From the NCBI GenBank assembly GCA_964030785.1, contig OZ034969.1, forward strand, positions 38,214,501 to 38,278,500: a stretch of DNA of 64,000 bases, in the 5' to 3' direction. A model generated the notes under the pieces. It had not been told where the DNA came from. It worked only from the letters and a program-made list of their open reading frames with translations, and ran no database searches. Within the stretch, counting starts at the first letter, position 1, and each line of letters opens with the position of its first letter. Source of the DNA: Siderastrea siderea (Eukaryota; Cnidaria; Anthozoa; Scleractinia; Rhizangiidae). Made by a program: the position numbers and the translations under genes. Below are positions 31,801 to 40,269 of this stretch, piece by piece.

Positions 31801-34621
31801 CAACTTCTTCCTTTCGAAAGCGGGTCAATACGCCGATCAAGGAGTTGAGCTGATCTGGCCCTTGAAGCAGGTACTTGTTTAGTGATTCGTTCTCGTAGAC
31901 GGCGCTGCAGTCGAACCCGACGCGGATCTGATCTGGTTTTCGTGGATGATAAACATGGAAGTGGGGAAGATACCAAGCCTTGCCCTTTGTTGTTTGCAGC
32001 TGGTCTACAGGAACTTGACTGGCATGGCCATTATCAAGGGTCTTTTTCATAAAGGCTAGGTAGTCGTCTTTAAGCTTGTTGTCGTTTAGAAGTCTCCTTT
32101 TAAGAGATAGAAGCCTTCTCAAGCAGTGTCCCTTGTTGTCGGGTAGAACGACGTCATCGGTTTTAAAAGGCAATGGCGCTTCCCAATTTCCCTCTGCATT
32201 CTTGTGCAGGCCTCTTGTTAATATTTCTCGGAAGCGTCTGTCCTCTATCGACTCTGCTTGTTCTGTTCCGCGAATCTTGCGACTGTGGTGGATTTCGTTG
32301 TAGTCGAGCTCCATCATCTCGCGTACTTGTTTAGGACTCGTTAAATCTTTAGAAGACATCGAGTTCTTGATTATGAAGGGGGAAGCTTCAGACATTTCTT
32401 CGCGGTCTAGAAGCGTTTCTCTTTCTACTGTTACTCGGTTTACTGAAACTGTGTTAGATATCGGCTGCTTATCTTTGCAAACGCGTCCGATTATAGTCCA
32501 GCCAAATTTGTATTGCTCGGCCCAGGGCTCCTCCTCGTTTCTGGAGATAACGTTTATCGGTTGGAAGGCAGCTGGAACATTTCGACCGATGAGCAGTCCA
32601 ATTTCGACGTCGTGACGGTGAGGAATTTTGTCTGCGATGTGGGACAAGTGTTTCCACTGGCTGGCTACATCGGGTGTGGCAATGTCCTCGTGTGATGCTG
32701 GGATGTACTCTCTCGAGTAAGCGAACGGGACTTTAATGGGTGCGTGTGCTTTTTCTACGTCTTGAATGTAAATCCCAGTTACTTTTCTTGTTCTGATGGT
32801 ATTTGAACCAACGATCGTGTTGACCTGTAGATCGACCTCTGGGGCATCAACTTCCAGGTTGTTTAGTAGGGCGTCAGAAATGAATACGTCAGTAGACTGG
32901 TCGTCCAACACTGCGTAGGTGGTTAATTTTTTAGCTGGATTTGACCGATGCGATGCAGTGACCAGCACGATTCTGGCACACGACCTACCGGTTTCCTCCT
33001 CCCCGCAGACTTGCGTGCAAGCTGTAGAGGTTTGATTGGGTTCGGAGATACTTAGCTCGGCTTTGCTCTCGGGCATTGGCGCGATATGTAGAGCTGTTAA
33101 GTGTCTCTTGTGACAGATGTTGCAGTCTGGAGGAGCTTGATCGCAGTTTTCGGCACTGTGTTTCCCGGTGCTCATACATTTAAAACAAAGTTTGTGTTTC
33201 TTAAAAAAGTCTTTCCTATCGGCGAAAGGAAGTTCTCGAAACTTGTTGCACTCGTTAAGCATGTGAGTCTTTGTTCGGTGAAAAAGACAGAATATATTTG
33301 CTGTCGGTGGGCTTGAAACACTAGATTTATGTTCCGGCTTTATTGGTGCGGGGTGTGAAGGCTCGCTTTCGCCGCGTGTTTTGGACGCCATGGTGATAGA
33401 GAAAGGCATTTTCCTACGTAGCGGAGGATCAGGTGGTGGAAGTTTACTACGTGTACTTTGTGCAGAGACTTTTGGCGAGTTCTGGTAAATCTGCGGGATG
33501 TTCATGCGATCCGCGTGAAAGGTTACCTCTGCCACGAATTCGGCGAAAGTTGGAAATGCCTCGCTGCCCCTTTCTTGTTGTAACGTTTGGACCTTTGTAG
33601 ACCATTTTGTTAAGAACCGGTTGGGGAGTTTATCAACTAAAGTTTGCAACTTAGAAGGAAATTCAAAGATCTTTAGACTGTGTAGCTGAGTCTTCGCAAT
33701 TTCGACTTGTTGTAGGAAGTCACTATATTCTCTAAAGGCTTGCGCGTCATTGTTCGCAATTTTCGGCCAGTTAGCTAGTTTGTTCTCAAAGTCGGTAGCT
33801 ATGATCGCGGGACGACCGAAGCGCGATTTGAGTTTCTTTCTTGCCTCATTGTAGGCAATCTCTGGGCTCGCAGCGACCATGTACTGTAGTTGCTCGACGA
33901 CTTTCTTCGCCTTTCCGCCCAGGTGCTGGTACAGGAGGTAGAGTTTCTGTTGAGAGCTGATTGGTGCGGAATCAATCAGAGCATCGAAAGCGGTTTCCCA
34001 GATAAAAAATCTTGTGTCGGTCTCGTCGCCTGTAAAGACGTCTGGCTGGGCTTGCGGTAGTCGTTGAAGCTGGGTGACCTTAGCTAGGGCCTCGGCGATT
34101 TGAGAGACGTTATCTGTACTCGGATGAGCAGAGTTCAAGTTTCGGGTGAAAGGACTTGGGGTTATCTCACGGTATTGGGTGGCTGTAGAACTGTTAGGAG
34201 TGAAGCTTGTTGCATCTCTGCTTAATTGATGGGTTTTCGGATATGCGGGTTTCAAGCTGCTGATAGTGTACGCTGGATGTTGATAGGTTACGCTTGTGTT
34301 CACGTTTCCTAAGGGAAGTGATTGGAGTGGGGTGCTTGTGCCTGCGAGTGATGCTGACACAATAGTCTGGCTTTTCGTGATGTGTTGTGTGGAGGCGTGA
34401 CAAGTACTTGAAGTGCCCATATTAACGAAAACAGCGGGAGGCTGAGAAGCTGTTGCATAATTTTCGTGATCACGAGGATTCCCTGGGTTGTTTATTTCAG
34501 GGTAGAGGTTAGCCTGGTGTCCCGTGCCCAAATCGAGAATGGATTGATTTCCTGAGGCGGTTGTATGAAGGAGATCAGCTGTGGTAGCTGCTGGTTGTTG
34601 ATTTGCGCTCACTTGACGATT
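28847..34621 (-). CDS. BEL/Pao gag-end/protease/RT/RNase H/integrase polyprotein
   Basis: This is an uninterrupted frame of about 1,924 codons. In order: a Gln/Thr-rich gag-like stretch and a gag core (DVFTGDETDTRFFIWETAF), CCHC-type knuckles (CFKCMSTGKHSAENC and CNICHKRHLTALH), an aspartic protease with the LDDQST active site, a reverse transcriptase with FYVDDGL (near 31540), an RNase H with SFSDASDKG, an H2C2 zinc segment, an integrase with the D (GMDVFGPF), D (RSDQGTNF) and E (GGVWERQ) triad, and a C-terminal BEL-specific tail. It would copy the element and integrate it. The frame opens immediately after the DIRS boundary; its natural start is in the gag part at 40269. The first in-frame GTG at 34612 is not a credible start. 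Confidence 0.92.
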   Translation of the reverse strand, partial: NRQVSANQQPAATTADLLHTTASGNQSILDLGTGHQANLYPEINNPGNPRDHENYATASQPPAVFVNMGTSSTCHASTQHITKSQTIVSASLAGTSTPLQSLPLGNVNTSVTYQHPAYTISSLKPAYPKTHQLSRDATSFTPNSSTATQYREITPSPFTRNLNSAHPSTDNVSQIAEALAKVTQLQRLPQAQPDVFTGDETDTRFFIWETAFDALIDSAPISSQQKLYLLYQHLGGKAKKVVEQLQYMVAASPEIAYNEARKKLKSRFGRPAIIATDFENKLANWPKIANNDAQAFREYSDFLQQVEIAKTQLHSLKIFEFPSKLQTLVDKLPNRFLTKWSTKVQTLQQERGSEAFPTFAEFVAEVTFHADRMNIPQIYQNSPKVSAQSTRSKLPPPDPPLRRKMPFSITMASKTRGESEPSHPAPIKPEHKSSVSSPPTANIFCLFHRTKTHMLNECNKFRELPFADRKDFFKKHKLCFKCMSTGKHSAENCDQAPPDCNICHKRHLTALHIAPMPESKAELSISEPNQTSTACTQVCGEEETGRSCARIVLVTASHRSNPAKKLTTYAVLDDQSTDVFISDALLNNLEVDAPEVDLQVNTIVGSNTIRTRKVTGIYIQDVEKAHAPIKVPFAYSREYIPASHEDIATPDVASQWKHLSHIADKIPHRHDVEIGLLIGRNVPAAFQPINVISRNEEEPWAEQYKFGWTIIGRVCKDKQPISNTVSVNRVTVERETLLDREEMSEASPFIIKNSMSSKDLTSPKQVREMMELDYNEIHHSRKIRGTEQAESIEDRRFREILTRGLHKNAEGNWEAPLPFKTDDVVLPDNKGHCLRRLLSLKRRLLNDNKLKDDYLAFMKKTLDNGHASQVPVDQLQTTKGKAWYLPHFHVYHPRKPDQIRVGFDCSAVYENESLNKYLLQGPDQLNSLIGVLTRFRKEEVALTCDIEQMFHSFYVNPDDRDYLRFLWFANNDLTSPIVEYRMNVHLFDAASSPGVANFCLHQTAETHRHEFGDNASDFLLRDFYVDDGLKSVSTVEQALQLIKCSQAMCASDNLRLHKFASNCKDVLEALPVNDRAKDLKDLDLRRDTMPVQRSLGTYWCIESDTFGFRIELRDKPTTRRGILSTISSVYDPLGAVSPVILVGKQILQALCRQNVNWDDPVPDDILPQWEKWRTELPLLEKLASPRCLKPKNFGEPVRAEIHSFSDASDKGIGQISYLRMVNHRGEVRVSFLLAKSRVAPLKLISIPRLELTAAVISVNVATMLKSELDIETIHCYYYTDSEIVIGYINNDARRFHVYVGNRVQHIRDRSSPENWFHVPGKENPADEASRGLTAKELLESIRWINGPQFLWQQDPLPLQPQPVYTLLPSDNEVRKDQASALATKIDKVKVRQVSPGLLEPDRFNHFSSLSRLKRCIVRLQRAIEGLRPNKQMNWRPNEGPPLVSELSQAENIILKTLQHHHFESEMKILSKLDGNEDQCEDRQKARKRNNTVKLTSNLHKLDPFLDKDGLLRVGGRLKSSTSPFEIKHPLIVPKNSHVTVLLIRQFHHGKQHHQGYGMTHNAIRQAGYYIINGRSVVSHIIAKCVICCKLRGRVQDQKMSDLPPERLTPAPPFTYTGMDVFGPFYIKEGRKELKRWGLIFTCLASRAIHLESLNAMTTDSFLNALRRFINRRGKVRELRSDQGTNFVGAKNELAAALSELDPVPVKEYLSSQDCDWIEFNFNVPHASHMGGVWERQIQTTRSVLSSLLLDHSTQLDDEALRTLMTEAESIVNCRPLTVENLTDPLAPEPLTPNHLLTLKTQIVLPPPGKFESPDLYSRKRWRRVQHLANQFWLCWQREYCTLLQKRQKWTTPKRSMKIGDVVLVCDDDSPRNQWPLALITEVIPSRDNLVRKVRIVTAKDGERKVFERPIHKLVLLLPKEDNEN

Positions 34622-34690
34622 CTACCTTGCATTTGCATACATTCTGAGATCACATGAGATAGCAAGTCACGTGACTTCGAGCTCAGTGCG
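34622..34690 (+). repeat. DIRS left inverted terminal repeat
   Basis: It starts CTACCTTGCATTTGC. 34649-34690 (containing AAGTCACGTGACTT) is inverted at 39187-39230. The first 42 bases (counting the ATT) recur, reversed, in the internal complementary region at 38924-38965. Confidence 0.85.
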
Positions 34691-34795
34691 AGTTTTGACT
34701 TCGAGCAAGGTCGTTTGTGGCACTTTTGTGCTCCCAAAATCGCTCCCGAATATTTACGTAGCTCCTGTGCTGTCCTGTGGTTTATCAAACCGAAG

Positions 34796-35941
34796 ATGTC
34801 CTCGACGTCCAAAGAGTCCGAGGACGATCTTCTTGCCGAGGAAGCCGGAGAAGAGGGTGAAGAAGACAAGGAATCGCTTACTGACGAACGCAACGCTGTC
34901 CTTCCACGCGCCTCACAACAACTCAAGAGTCCAAACCCCGCTTCTTCGGATGAAATTAACCTACTCACCAACGCAATACTAGGCTTAACAAAAAGCCTAC
35001 CAAATCTTCTACCTCCACCTCGTGGAGAGACAAAAGGCAAAGGAAAACGGCCGGCGAGCAAGTCTCCAAACGCCGTTCCCGCCAAAAAGGCAAAAGACAA
35101 AGATGGCGAGGCGGGAAGCTCCATGAGCGCCTCCGACCAGTCCACTGACTGCGAGATTCTCTACGACTCTGTGCTAAATAGCATAAATGATGAGTCAGAG
35201 CAAAATACCACTCGTAGTGGTGATGAGGACGATTTCCTCTCGGAACTCGTAAAAGAATACGAGTCTGACGATACCGTGGGCGAAAGCCTCGAGAATGAGA
35301 AACTAGCCAAGCTAGTTGACAAAATGTTCCGCTGCAAACTAAGCGAGAAAAATCTCAAAGACCGGCTTGAGAGGCAGGAGAGACCGGCTAATTGTACTGC
35401 AGCCAAGCCTCCCAGGGTAAACCCAGGCATTTGGCGTCGATTGAGAGAGCCTACAAAGAAGAGGGATTTACAATTTTACAAAATACAACAAGCCCTCACA
35501 AAAGGCATCCTGCCAGTTGTCCGTATAACGGACAAGCTTATGCAGGCGAAATCACTTGATGATGAAGAATGCCAAGACTTAAAGAAACTGGGGTTGGAGG
35601 CCATGTCCCTCCTCACTCATGCTTCTTATGAGATAAACATGCAACGGCGTCTGCTTCTGAGACCAGATATTGGGAAGGAATACTCAGCCCTCTGCTCCTC
35701 CCAACTGCCATTTACAGATTTTCTCTTTGGAGATGATCTACAAAAACATTTGAAAGATATTGGCGATCAAAACAAAATAGGGGCCAAGATCACCCCTAAT
35801 TACAAAGGGCAACGCTCTTCTCCAGGAAGGTTTAGCAATAACAGCTATAAGCAGTCAAAAAACTGGAGAGGCCACAACTCCAAACCTTGGAAATACAAAA
35901 ACAATGCCAACCGGGACAAGACAACCCGGACAAGCCAATAG
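34796..35941 (+). CDS. DIRS ORF1, gag-like
   Basis: I start at ATG 34796 (MSSTSKESEDDLL, 381 codons). The frame is open further upstream but without an ATG. The first half is acidic and Ser-rich with a KGKGKRPASK basic patch. The middle has a helical charged block (LAKLVDKMFRCKLSEKNLKD) and a conserved-looking NPGIWRRLREPTKKRDLQFY region. The end is Asn/Lys/Arg-rich (NWRGHNSKPWKYKNN), suited to nucleic-acid binding. DIRS elements commonly have such a gag-like protein, which packages the RNA template. The stop overlaps the start of the RT frame. Confidence 0.8.
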   Translation: MSSTSKESEDDLLAEEAGEEGEEDKESLTDERNAVLPRASQQLKSPNPASSDEINLLTNAILGLTKSLPNLLPPPRGETKGKGKRPASKSPNAVPAKKAKDKDGEAGSSMSASDQSTDCEILYDSVLNSINDESEQNTTRSGDEDDFLSELVKEYESDDTVGESLENEKLAKLVDKMFRCKLSEKNLKDRLERQERPANCTAAKPPRVNPGIWRRLREPTKKRDLQFYKIQQALTKGILPVVRITDKLMQAKSLDDEECQDLKKLGLEAMSLLTHASYEINMQRRLLLRPDIGKEYSALCSSQLPFTDFLFGDDLQKHLKDIGDQNKIGAKITPNYKGQRSSPGRFSNNSYKQSKNWRGHNSKPWKYKNNANRDKTTRTSQ

Positions 35942-37236
35942 AACACTTACTGCCAGCTACTAGCACAGTAAGTATATGTCCACCACTTTGTAACAGTGTA
36001 TATATAGCTGGAAACATAGCAAGGCATTTCAATGTCTGGCAGACTTTAACCTCTGACCCCTACATTTTAAGCATCGTTCAGGGTTGTCAATTAGAGTTTT
36101 GCAACCCACCTTGCCAGGTGCAAACCCCTAGAGCAGTCAAACTTTCTAGTAAAGAGTCAGATATTGCCACTACTGAAATTAAGAAGCTTTTAACTAAAGG
36201 GGTCATTAGAGAAGCCACTCATGTTCCTGGTGAATTTATCTCAACAATTTTCACCAGACCCAAGAAAGATGGGTCTCACCGTCTTATTTTGAACTTGAAA
36301 AAGCTTAATGAGCATATTGTGTACCACCACTTTAAGATGGATTCACTGCATAGTGCTACTCAACTGATGAAGCCTAATTGCTGGATGGCTGTCTTAGACC
36401 TAAAGGATGCATACTACTCTGTTCCTATTAGGACTGAAGACAGAAAATACCTTCGTTTCGAACATGAAGGCCAACTTTATGAGTTTGTTTGCCTTCCTAA
36501 TGGCCTCTCTAGTGCACCCAGAATTTTTACCAAACTGTTAAAACCTGCCCTTGCTAGATTAAGGGAGGACGGGGTGCTTTTAGTCATTTACATTGATGAC
36601 ATTATCCTCTTTGCAGATGACCCTCAGACATTGCTCGGTTTTCTACAAAGGGCTATTACATTATTGCAGTCTTTAGGATTCACTATCCATTCTGATAAAT
36701 CTCAACTTGTCCCATCCCAGAAGGTCAATTTTCTGGGTTTCATTTTAGACTCTGTTGCGATGACAGTCTCTATGAAATTGGACAAGGCTGACAAAGCAAA
36801 ATCAGCCATCTTACAGCTCCTTAGGAAGGAGCAACCACTTATAAGAGAGGTCGCATCCGTAGTTGGGCAAATGGTGTCATGCTTTCCTGGAGTTAAATAT
36901 GCCCCACTGTATTACCGTGCTCTTGAAAATGACAAAACTGATGCTTTAAAGATGAATGGGTGGAACTTAGATGAGAGAATGCTCATCTCTGATATAGCTA
37001 AGAAAGACATGTCCTGGTGGCTTTCAAATATTGACAATGATCCATGCCCTGTTCTGCCTATGAAATACAAATTAACCCTTAAATGCGATAGCTCTCTAGA
37101 AGGATGGGGAAGTGTCATTGAAAATTCTCCACTTGTTGCAAATGGGCGATGGTCCCACAGTGAGAGTATGTGCCACATAAACTACTTGGAAATCAAAGCT
37201 GTCCTTTTGGTCTTCAGTCTTTGTGCTCAGACTTAA
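35887..37236 (+). CDS. DIRS reverse transcriptase and start of RNase H
   Basis: The frame overlaps the end of ORF1 and shows the palm motifs LNEHIVYHHFKMDS, MAVLDLKDAYYSVPI and the catalytic YIDDIILFADD, followed by the thumb SDKSQLVPSQKVNFLGF. It then enters RNase H (LKCDSSLEGWG, with the first catalytic Asp) and stops prematurely at 37236. The stop is caused by a one-base loss in a C-C-T-T-T-T-G-G run near 37205; the RNase H continues in the next frame. No ATG begins the frame, so expression probably depends on recoding or an overlapping start. The role is copying the element RNA into circular DNA. Confidence 0.88.
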   Translation: MEIQKQCQPGQDNPDKPIEHLLPATSTVSICPPLCNSVYIAGNIARHFNVWQTLTSDPYILSIVQGCQLEFCNPPCQVQTPRAVKLSSKESDIATTEIKKLLTKGVIREATHVPGEFISTIFTRPKKDGSHRLILNLKKLNEHIVYHHFKMDSLHSATQLMKPNCWMAVLDLKDAYYSVPIRTEDRKYLRFEHEGQLYEFVCLPNGLSSAPRIFTKLLKPALARLREDGVLLVIYIDDIILFADDPQTLLGFLQRAITLLQSLGFTIHSDKSQLVPSQKVNFLGFILDSVAMTVSMKLDKADKAKSAILQLLRKEQPLIREVASVVGQMVSCFPGVKYAPLYYRALENDKTDALKMNGWNLDERMLISDIAKKDMSWWLSNIDNDPCPVLPMKYKLTLKCDSSLEGWGSVIENSPLVANGRWSHSESMCHINYLEIKAVLLVFSLCAQT

Positions 37237-37898
37237 CAAACTGCAACATCAAAGTGTTGTCTGATAACCAAACAGCGGTTTCCTATCTGAGAAATATGGG
37301 TGGCACCCACTCTCGGGACTGTAATGAGATTGCAAGGGAAACTCTTTTGTGGTGCAAGGACAGGGGCATATCCTTAACTGTCACCCATTTACCTGGGAAA
37401 CAAAATGTTGAAGCTGACCTAGCAAGTAGACATTTTCATGATGACACTGAATGGTCATTAGACACTCATGTTTATAACAGCTTAATTACCAAATGGGGAA
37501 AACCTGAGATTGATCTCTTTGCATCACGCTTGAATGCAAAACTGCCCTGCTATGCAGCATGGAAACCTGACCCAAGTGCCTACTCTATTGATGCCTTTAC
37601 ACTTGACTGGTCTGTGTATAAACTTGTTTACTGTTTTCCACCTTTTAGTATAATTGGGAAAGTACTTCAGAAGATAATATTCGCCAAGACAACAGCAATC
37701 CTAGTTCTCCCCGACTGGCCAACACAGTTTTGGTACCCACGAGTGATGTCAATGCTAATGGCTCCTCCACACCGAATAAAGCTGCAGAAGTCAACACTGA
37801 CCCTTCCCCACGATGCCAAGAAAATCCACCCCCTTTACCCCAAGCTCCAACTGATTGGCTGTCTTGTGTCAGGGAATCCCTCCAGTTACAAGGAATAA
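37170..37898 (+). CDS. DIRS RNase H remainder and methyltransferase-like domain (after frameshift)
   Basis: It continues the RT protein after the slip. IKVLSDNQTAVSYLRNMGG and LPGKQNVEADLASR carry the later RNase H acidic residues. LITKWGKPEIDLFASRLNAK and DAFTLDWSVYKLVYCFPPF match the segment placed between RNase H and the recombinase in DIRS elements, usually described as methyltransferase-like. The 3' part overlaps the tyrosine recombinase frame by about 170 bases, which is normal for this class. Confidence 0.8.
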   Translation: MPHKLLGNQSCPFGLQSLCSDLTNCNIKVLSDNQTAVSYLRNMGGTHSRDCNEIARETLLWCKDRGISLTVTHLPGKQNVEADLASRHFHDDTEWSLDTHVYNSLITKWGKPEIDLFASRLNAKLPCYAAWKPDPSAYSIDAFTLDWSVYKLVYCFPPFSIIGKVLQKIIFAKTTAILVLPDWPTQFWYPRVMSMLMAPPHRIKLQKSTLTLPHDAKKIHPLYPKLQLIGCLVSGNPSSYKE

Positions 37899-38839
37899 CT
37901 GGGGAAACTTTGAGCATCATTATTGATTCATGGAGAGAAGGTACTCAGAAGCAATACAGAACCAGCATATCTGCTTGGATAAATTACTGTAAAGAACGGA
38001 AGATCAGCATTACAACACCTTCTCTGCCAGAACTGTTGAACTTTCTAACTCTTCAGTCCAAAAGGCTAAGCTACAGTGCTCTAGGAACCACTAGAAGTGC
38101 CCTTTCTTCATTCATCAACATTGATGGCTTCAAAGTAGGAGAACACCCTATCGTTTCACGTTTTATGTCAGGTGCCTTCAACAGGAAACCAACTTTCCCC
38201 AGATATGTGGAAACATGGAACCCTCAAATTGTCCTTAGCCACCTTAAGGACTACCCTGACGTCAAGGAAATGTCTCTGAAGCAATTGACATTGAAACTGA
38301 CTATGATTTTGGCCTTAGTCACTGCACAGCGAACACAGACTCTTAAGTTGCTGTCAATTAATGACATGCAAACTAAAGCTGGCGAATATGTTTTTCAAAT
38401 TACATCCATTCTTAAGCAGACAAGTGCTCATGGTGGCAGGCAAAGACACCTGCAACCTATTGTGTTGAAGAAATATGACCATGATAAAACCCTTTGCGTT
38501 TTTACATTGTTACAAGAGTATCTTATGAGAACTGTTAAGTTAAGAGGTTCATGTTCTCAACTTTTAATTTGCCACTGCAAGCCTCATGGGCCTGCATCGA
38601 AAGACACTATTTCTAGGTGGCTCAAACAGGTTATGCTTGACGCTGGAATTAATACTTCTGTTTTTAAGCCTCACTCCACCAGAAGTGCAGCCACTTCTGC
38701 TGCAAAGTCAGCTAATGTTCCTTTAGATGAAATTATGGCCACTGCTGGCTGGCGTTCAAGCTCTGTATTTGCTGTTTATTATAACAAACCACTGTTTAAT
38801 GCTAGTTCTTTTGCTAACAATGTACTGGGGAAGAATTAG
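37730..38839 (+). CDS. DIRS tyrosine recombinase
   Basis: About 369 codons, counted from a TTG near the overlap; the true start may be internal. The N-terminal SAM-like domain includes SWREGTQKQYRTSISAWINY. The catalytic part shows Arg in TAQRTQTLKLL, His-x-x-Arg in KPHSTRSAATSAA, a Trp/Arg pair in AGWRSSSVF and the nucleophilic Tyr in VYYNKP. This R..HxxR..W..Y set is that of tyrosine recombinases. In DIRS elements the enzyme inserts the circular DNA copy without an RNase-H-fold integrase. The frame is intact. Confidence 0.92.
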   Translation: MVPTSDVNANGSSTPNKAAEVNTDPSPRCQENPPPLPQAPTDWLSCVRESLQLQGITGETLSIIIDSWREGTQKQYRTSISAWINYCKERKISITTPSLPELLNFLTLQSKRLSYSALGTTRSALSSFINIDGFKVGEHPIVSRFMSGAFNRKPTFPRYVETWNPQIVLSHLKDYPDVKEMSLKQLTLKLTMILALVTAQRTQTLKLLSINDMQTKAGEYVFQITSILKQTSAHGGRQRHLQPIVLKKYDHDKTLCVFTLLQEYLMRTVKLRGSCSQLLICHCKPHGPASKDTISRWLKQVMLDAGINTSVFKPHSTRSAATSAAKSANVPLDEIMATAGWRSSSVFAVYYNKPLFNASSFANNVLGKN

Positions 38840-38923
38840 TGCATTGGTAATAAATGCCATGTTTACCATTTCTTTTTTAGAATGTGTACTCTTTATTTTT
38901 TGAGGGCCCTATAGAGCTCTAAA

Positions 38924-39048
38924 ATCTCATGTGATCTCAGAATGTATGCAAATGCAAGGTAGAATTGAATAATTAAACGAGACTTACCTGTAAGTTGAAG
39001 TTTGATTGAGATTCTACCGTAGCATTTGCAGAAATGAAGAGATCACAT
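38924..39048. repeat. DIRS internal complementary region
   Basis: 38924-38965 is the reverse complement of the left terminus (34619-34660). 38963-39048 is the reverse complement of the right terminus (39219-39304). The two meet at one shared AAT. This region is the template believed to restore the element ends and join them during circle formation in DIRS replication. Confidence 0.9.
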
Positions 39049-39186
39049 CCCTCCCTATTTCCCCCCCTTGTATGTTACCTTATCACATCTAGTGATTATT
39101 CCTATTGTTCTATGGTGCTGCATACATCAATTCATTATTCATGTATGGGGTAGTCTACAGGACTCCTCAAAAAATATGCTTTCAAG

Positions 39187-39301
39187 ACTGAGCTCGAAGT
39201 CACGTGACTTGCTATCTCATGTGATCTCTTCATTTCTGCAAATGCTACGGTAGAATCTCAATCAAACTTCAACTTACAGGTAAGTCTCGTTTAATTATTC
39301 A
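39187..39301 (+). repeat. DIRS right inverted terminal repeat and unique end
   Basis: 39187-39230 mirrors the left repeat (ACTGAGCTCGAAGTCACGTG). The last 50 or so bases (CAACTTACAGGTAAGTCTCG and on) have no left counterpart. CTTACAGGTAAG resembles back-to-back splice signals. Confidence 0.85.
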
Positions 39302-40269
39302 ATTTACCGGGTTTATTATACCAGTGGGAGAGTACAAGGCTGGGAAAATTGGATCTTGTGCGTCAACACAGGATGTGTTTATAACCGGCGGTGACAAGTT
39401 TGTTGCGGTTAGGTGAGTGGGATCGTCTATTTTGGGGTTCATAAACCGTTCGAACATCTGTTCGGGCGTTTCTTTCGGCAATTTTATTTCGTGGTATTCG
39501 AGCAGACGTTCTTCAGATTTCAACGCCTCTTCGTAAACGGCCTCTTCTGCTAAGGTTTCGCTTAACTCTTGTTGGAGTTTTAGTTTGTTCAAAATTTTTT
39601 GCTGCTCTTTGATCTCGTCGCTGAATTTTAATTTCTGTTCGAGCGCGGCACGTCTTGCTTTTACGTCTATCAAAGTTTCTTTTGACGAACGCCGCGATGA
39701 ACCGGACGCAATTGACATTTTTGACTTGTGAGACTTGCGTGACGAGCCTGATCGAACGGACATGGTTTCACCTTTCTCTTCGTCTGGTGTCAACACCTTG
39801 TTAAGCGTGGCGCCTTGAACTCCTTGCATTGATCGTTCATGTTTGAAAGTAGCTCGCTTGCAAGTTCTGCTTGTGGAGTGTGCTTTTCTAATTCCAACCA
39901 ACTGTTCAATTCGAGTTCTGTTTTTTCGGCGAGCAAAACTAAATCTTTGACTTTTCTATTTATTTGATCTAGATCTTTTGTACTGGCCAGGAATGCGTGG
40001 AATGCGGTGACGCTAGTGTGAAAGATCTTGAATGCGGCCCTTGCCGATTTTTCTTTGACCGCGGAACGGAACTCAAAACCCTTTTCGGTCATAGTCCGAA
40101 AACGTGTTTCCGATTCTTCGCCCTTTTCTGGAATTTCTGAGACCTTTGCTTGATTCTCGGCGATATTGATAGTGTTTAGCGGCCAAGTTTCACTGAAGCC
40201 AGTATCGCGAGTTTCGTCTGGCGGAGCGTCGGGTTTTGTATTTTGTTCGCTGTTTTGCGATTGGCTCAT
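39302..40269 (-). pseudogene. BEL gag N-terminal part, frameshifted
   Basis: Starting at the ATG at 40269 (MSQSQNSEQNTKPD), one frame runs to about 39800. It contains a helical Leu/Glu/Lys-rich region (LDQINRKVKDLVLLAEKTELELN). A second frame then runs to the DIRS boundary with a Ser/Arg-rich block (SVRSGSSRKSHKSKMSIASG) and a coiled-coil stretch (LEQKLKFSDEIKEQQKILNK). The switch is a one-base change near 39810 (around AAGGCGCCACGC). After the DIRS, the frame continues at 34621 without loss. Gag would form the particle. Either this is a damaging indel, an assembly error or an unrecognised recoding site; I favour the first two. Confidence 0.75.

Larger units (their letters stand above)
34622..39301 (+). 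mobile_element. DIRS-type tyrosine-recombinase retrotransposon nested in the BEL element
   Basis: This is a 4.68-kb element in the opposite orientation to its BEL host. It is bordered by ATT on both sides (34619-34621 and 39302-39304); removing it leaves the BEL codons contiguous and in frame. It carries inverted ends, an internal complementary region, a gag-like ORF, RT/RNase H, a methyltransferase-like segment and a tyrosine recombinase, which is the DIRS layout. There is no long target duplication, consistent with recombinase-mediated insertion at a matching trinucleotide. The only clear lesion is a one-base frameshift near 37205. Confidence 0.93.

Noticed and set aside
28847..34612. Many 60-80 codon plus-strand frames opposite the BEL polyprotein
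   Set aside because: They are antisense shadows of the long coding frame with no domains.
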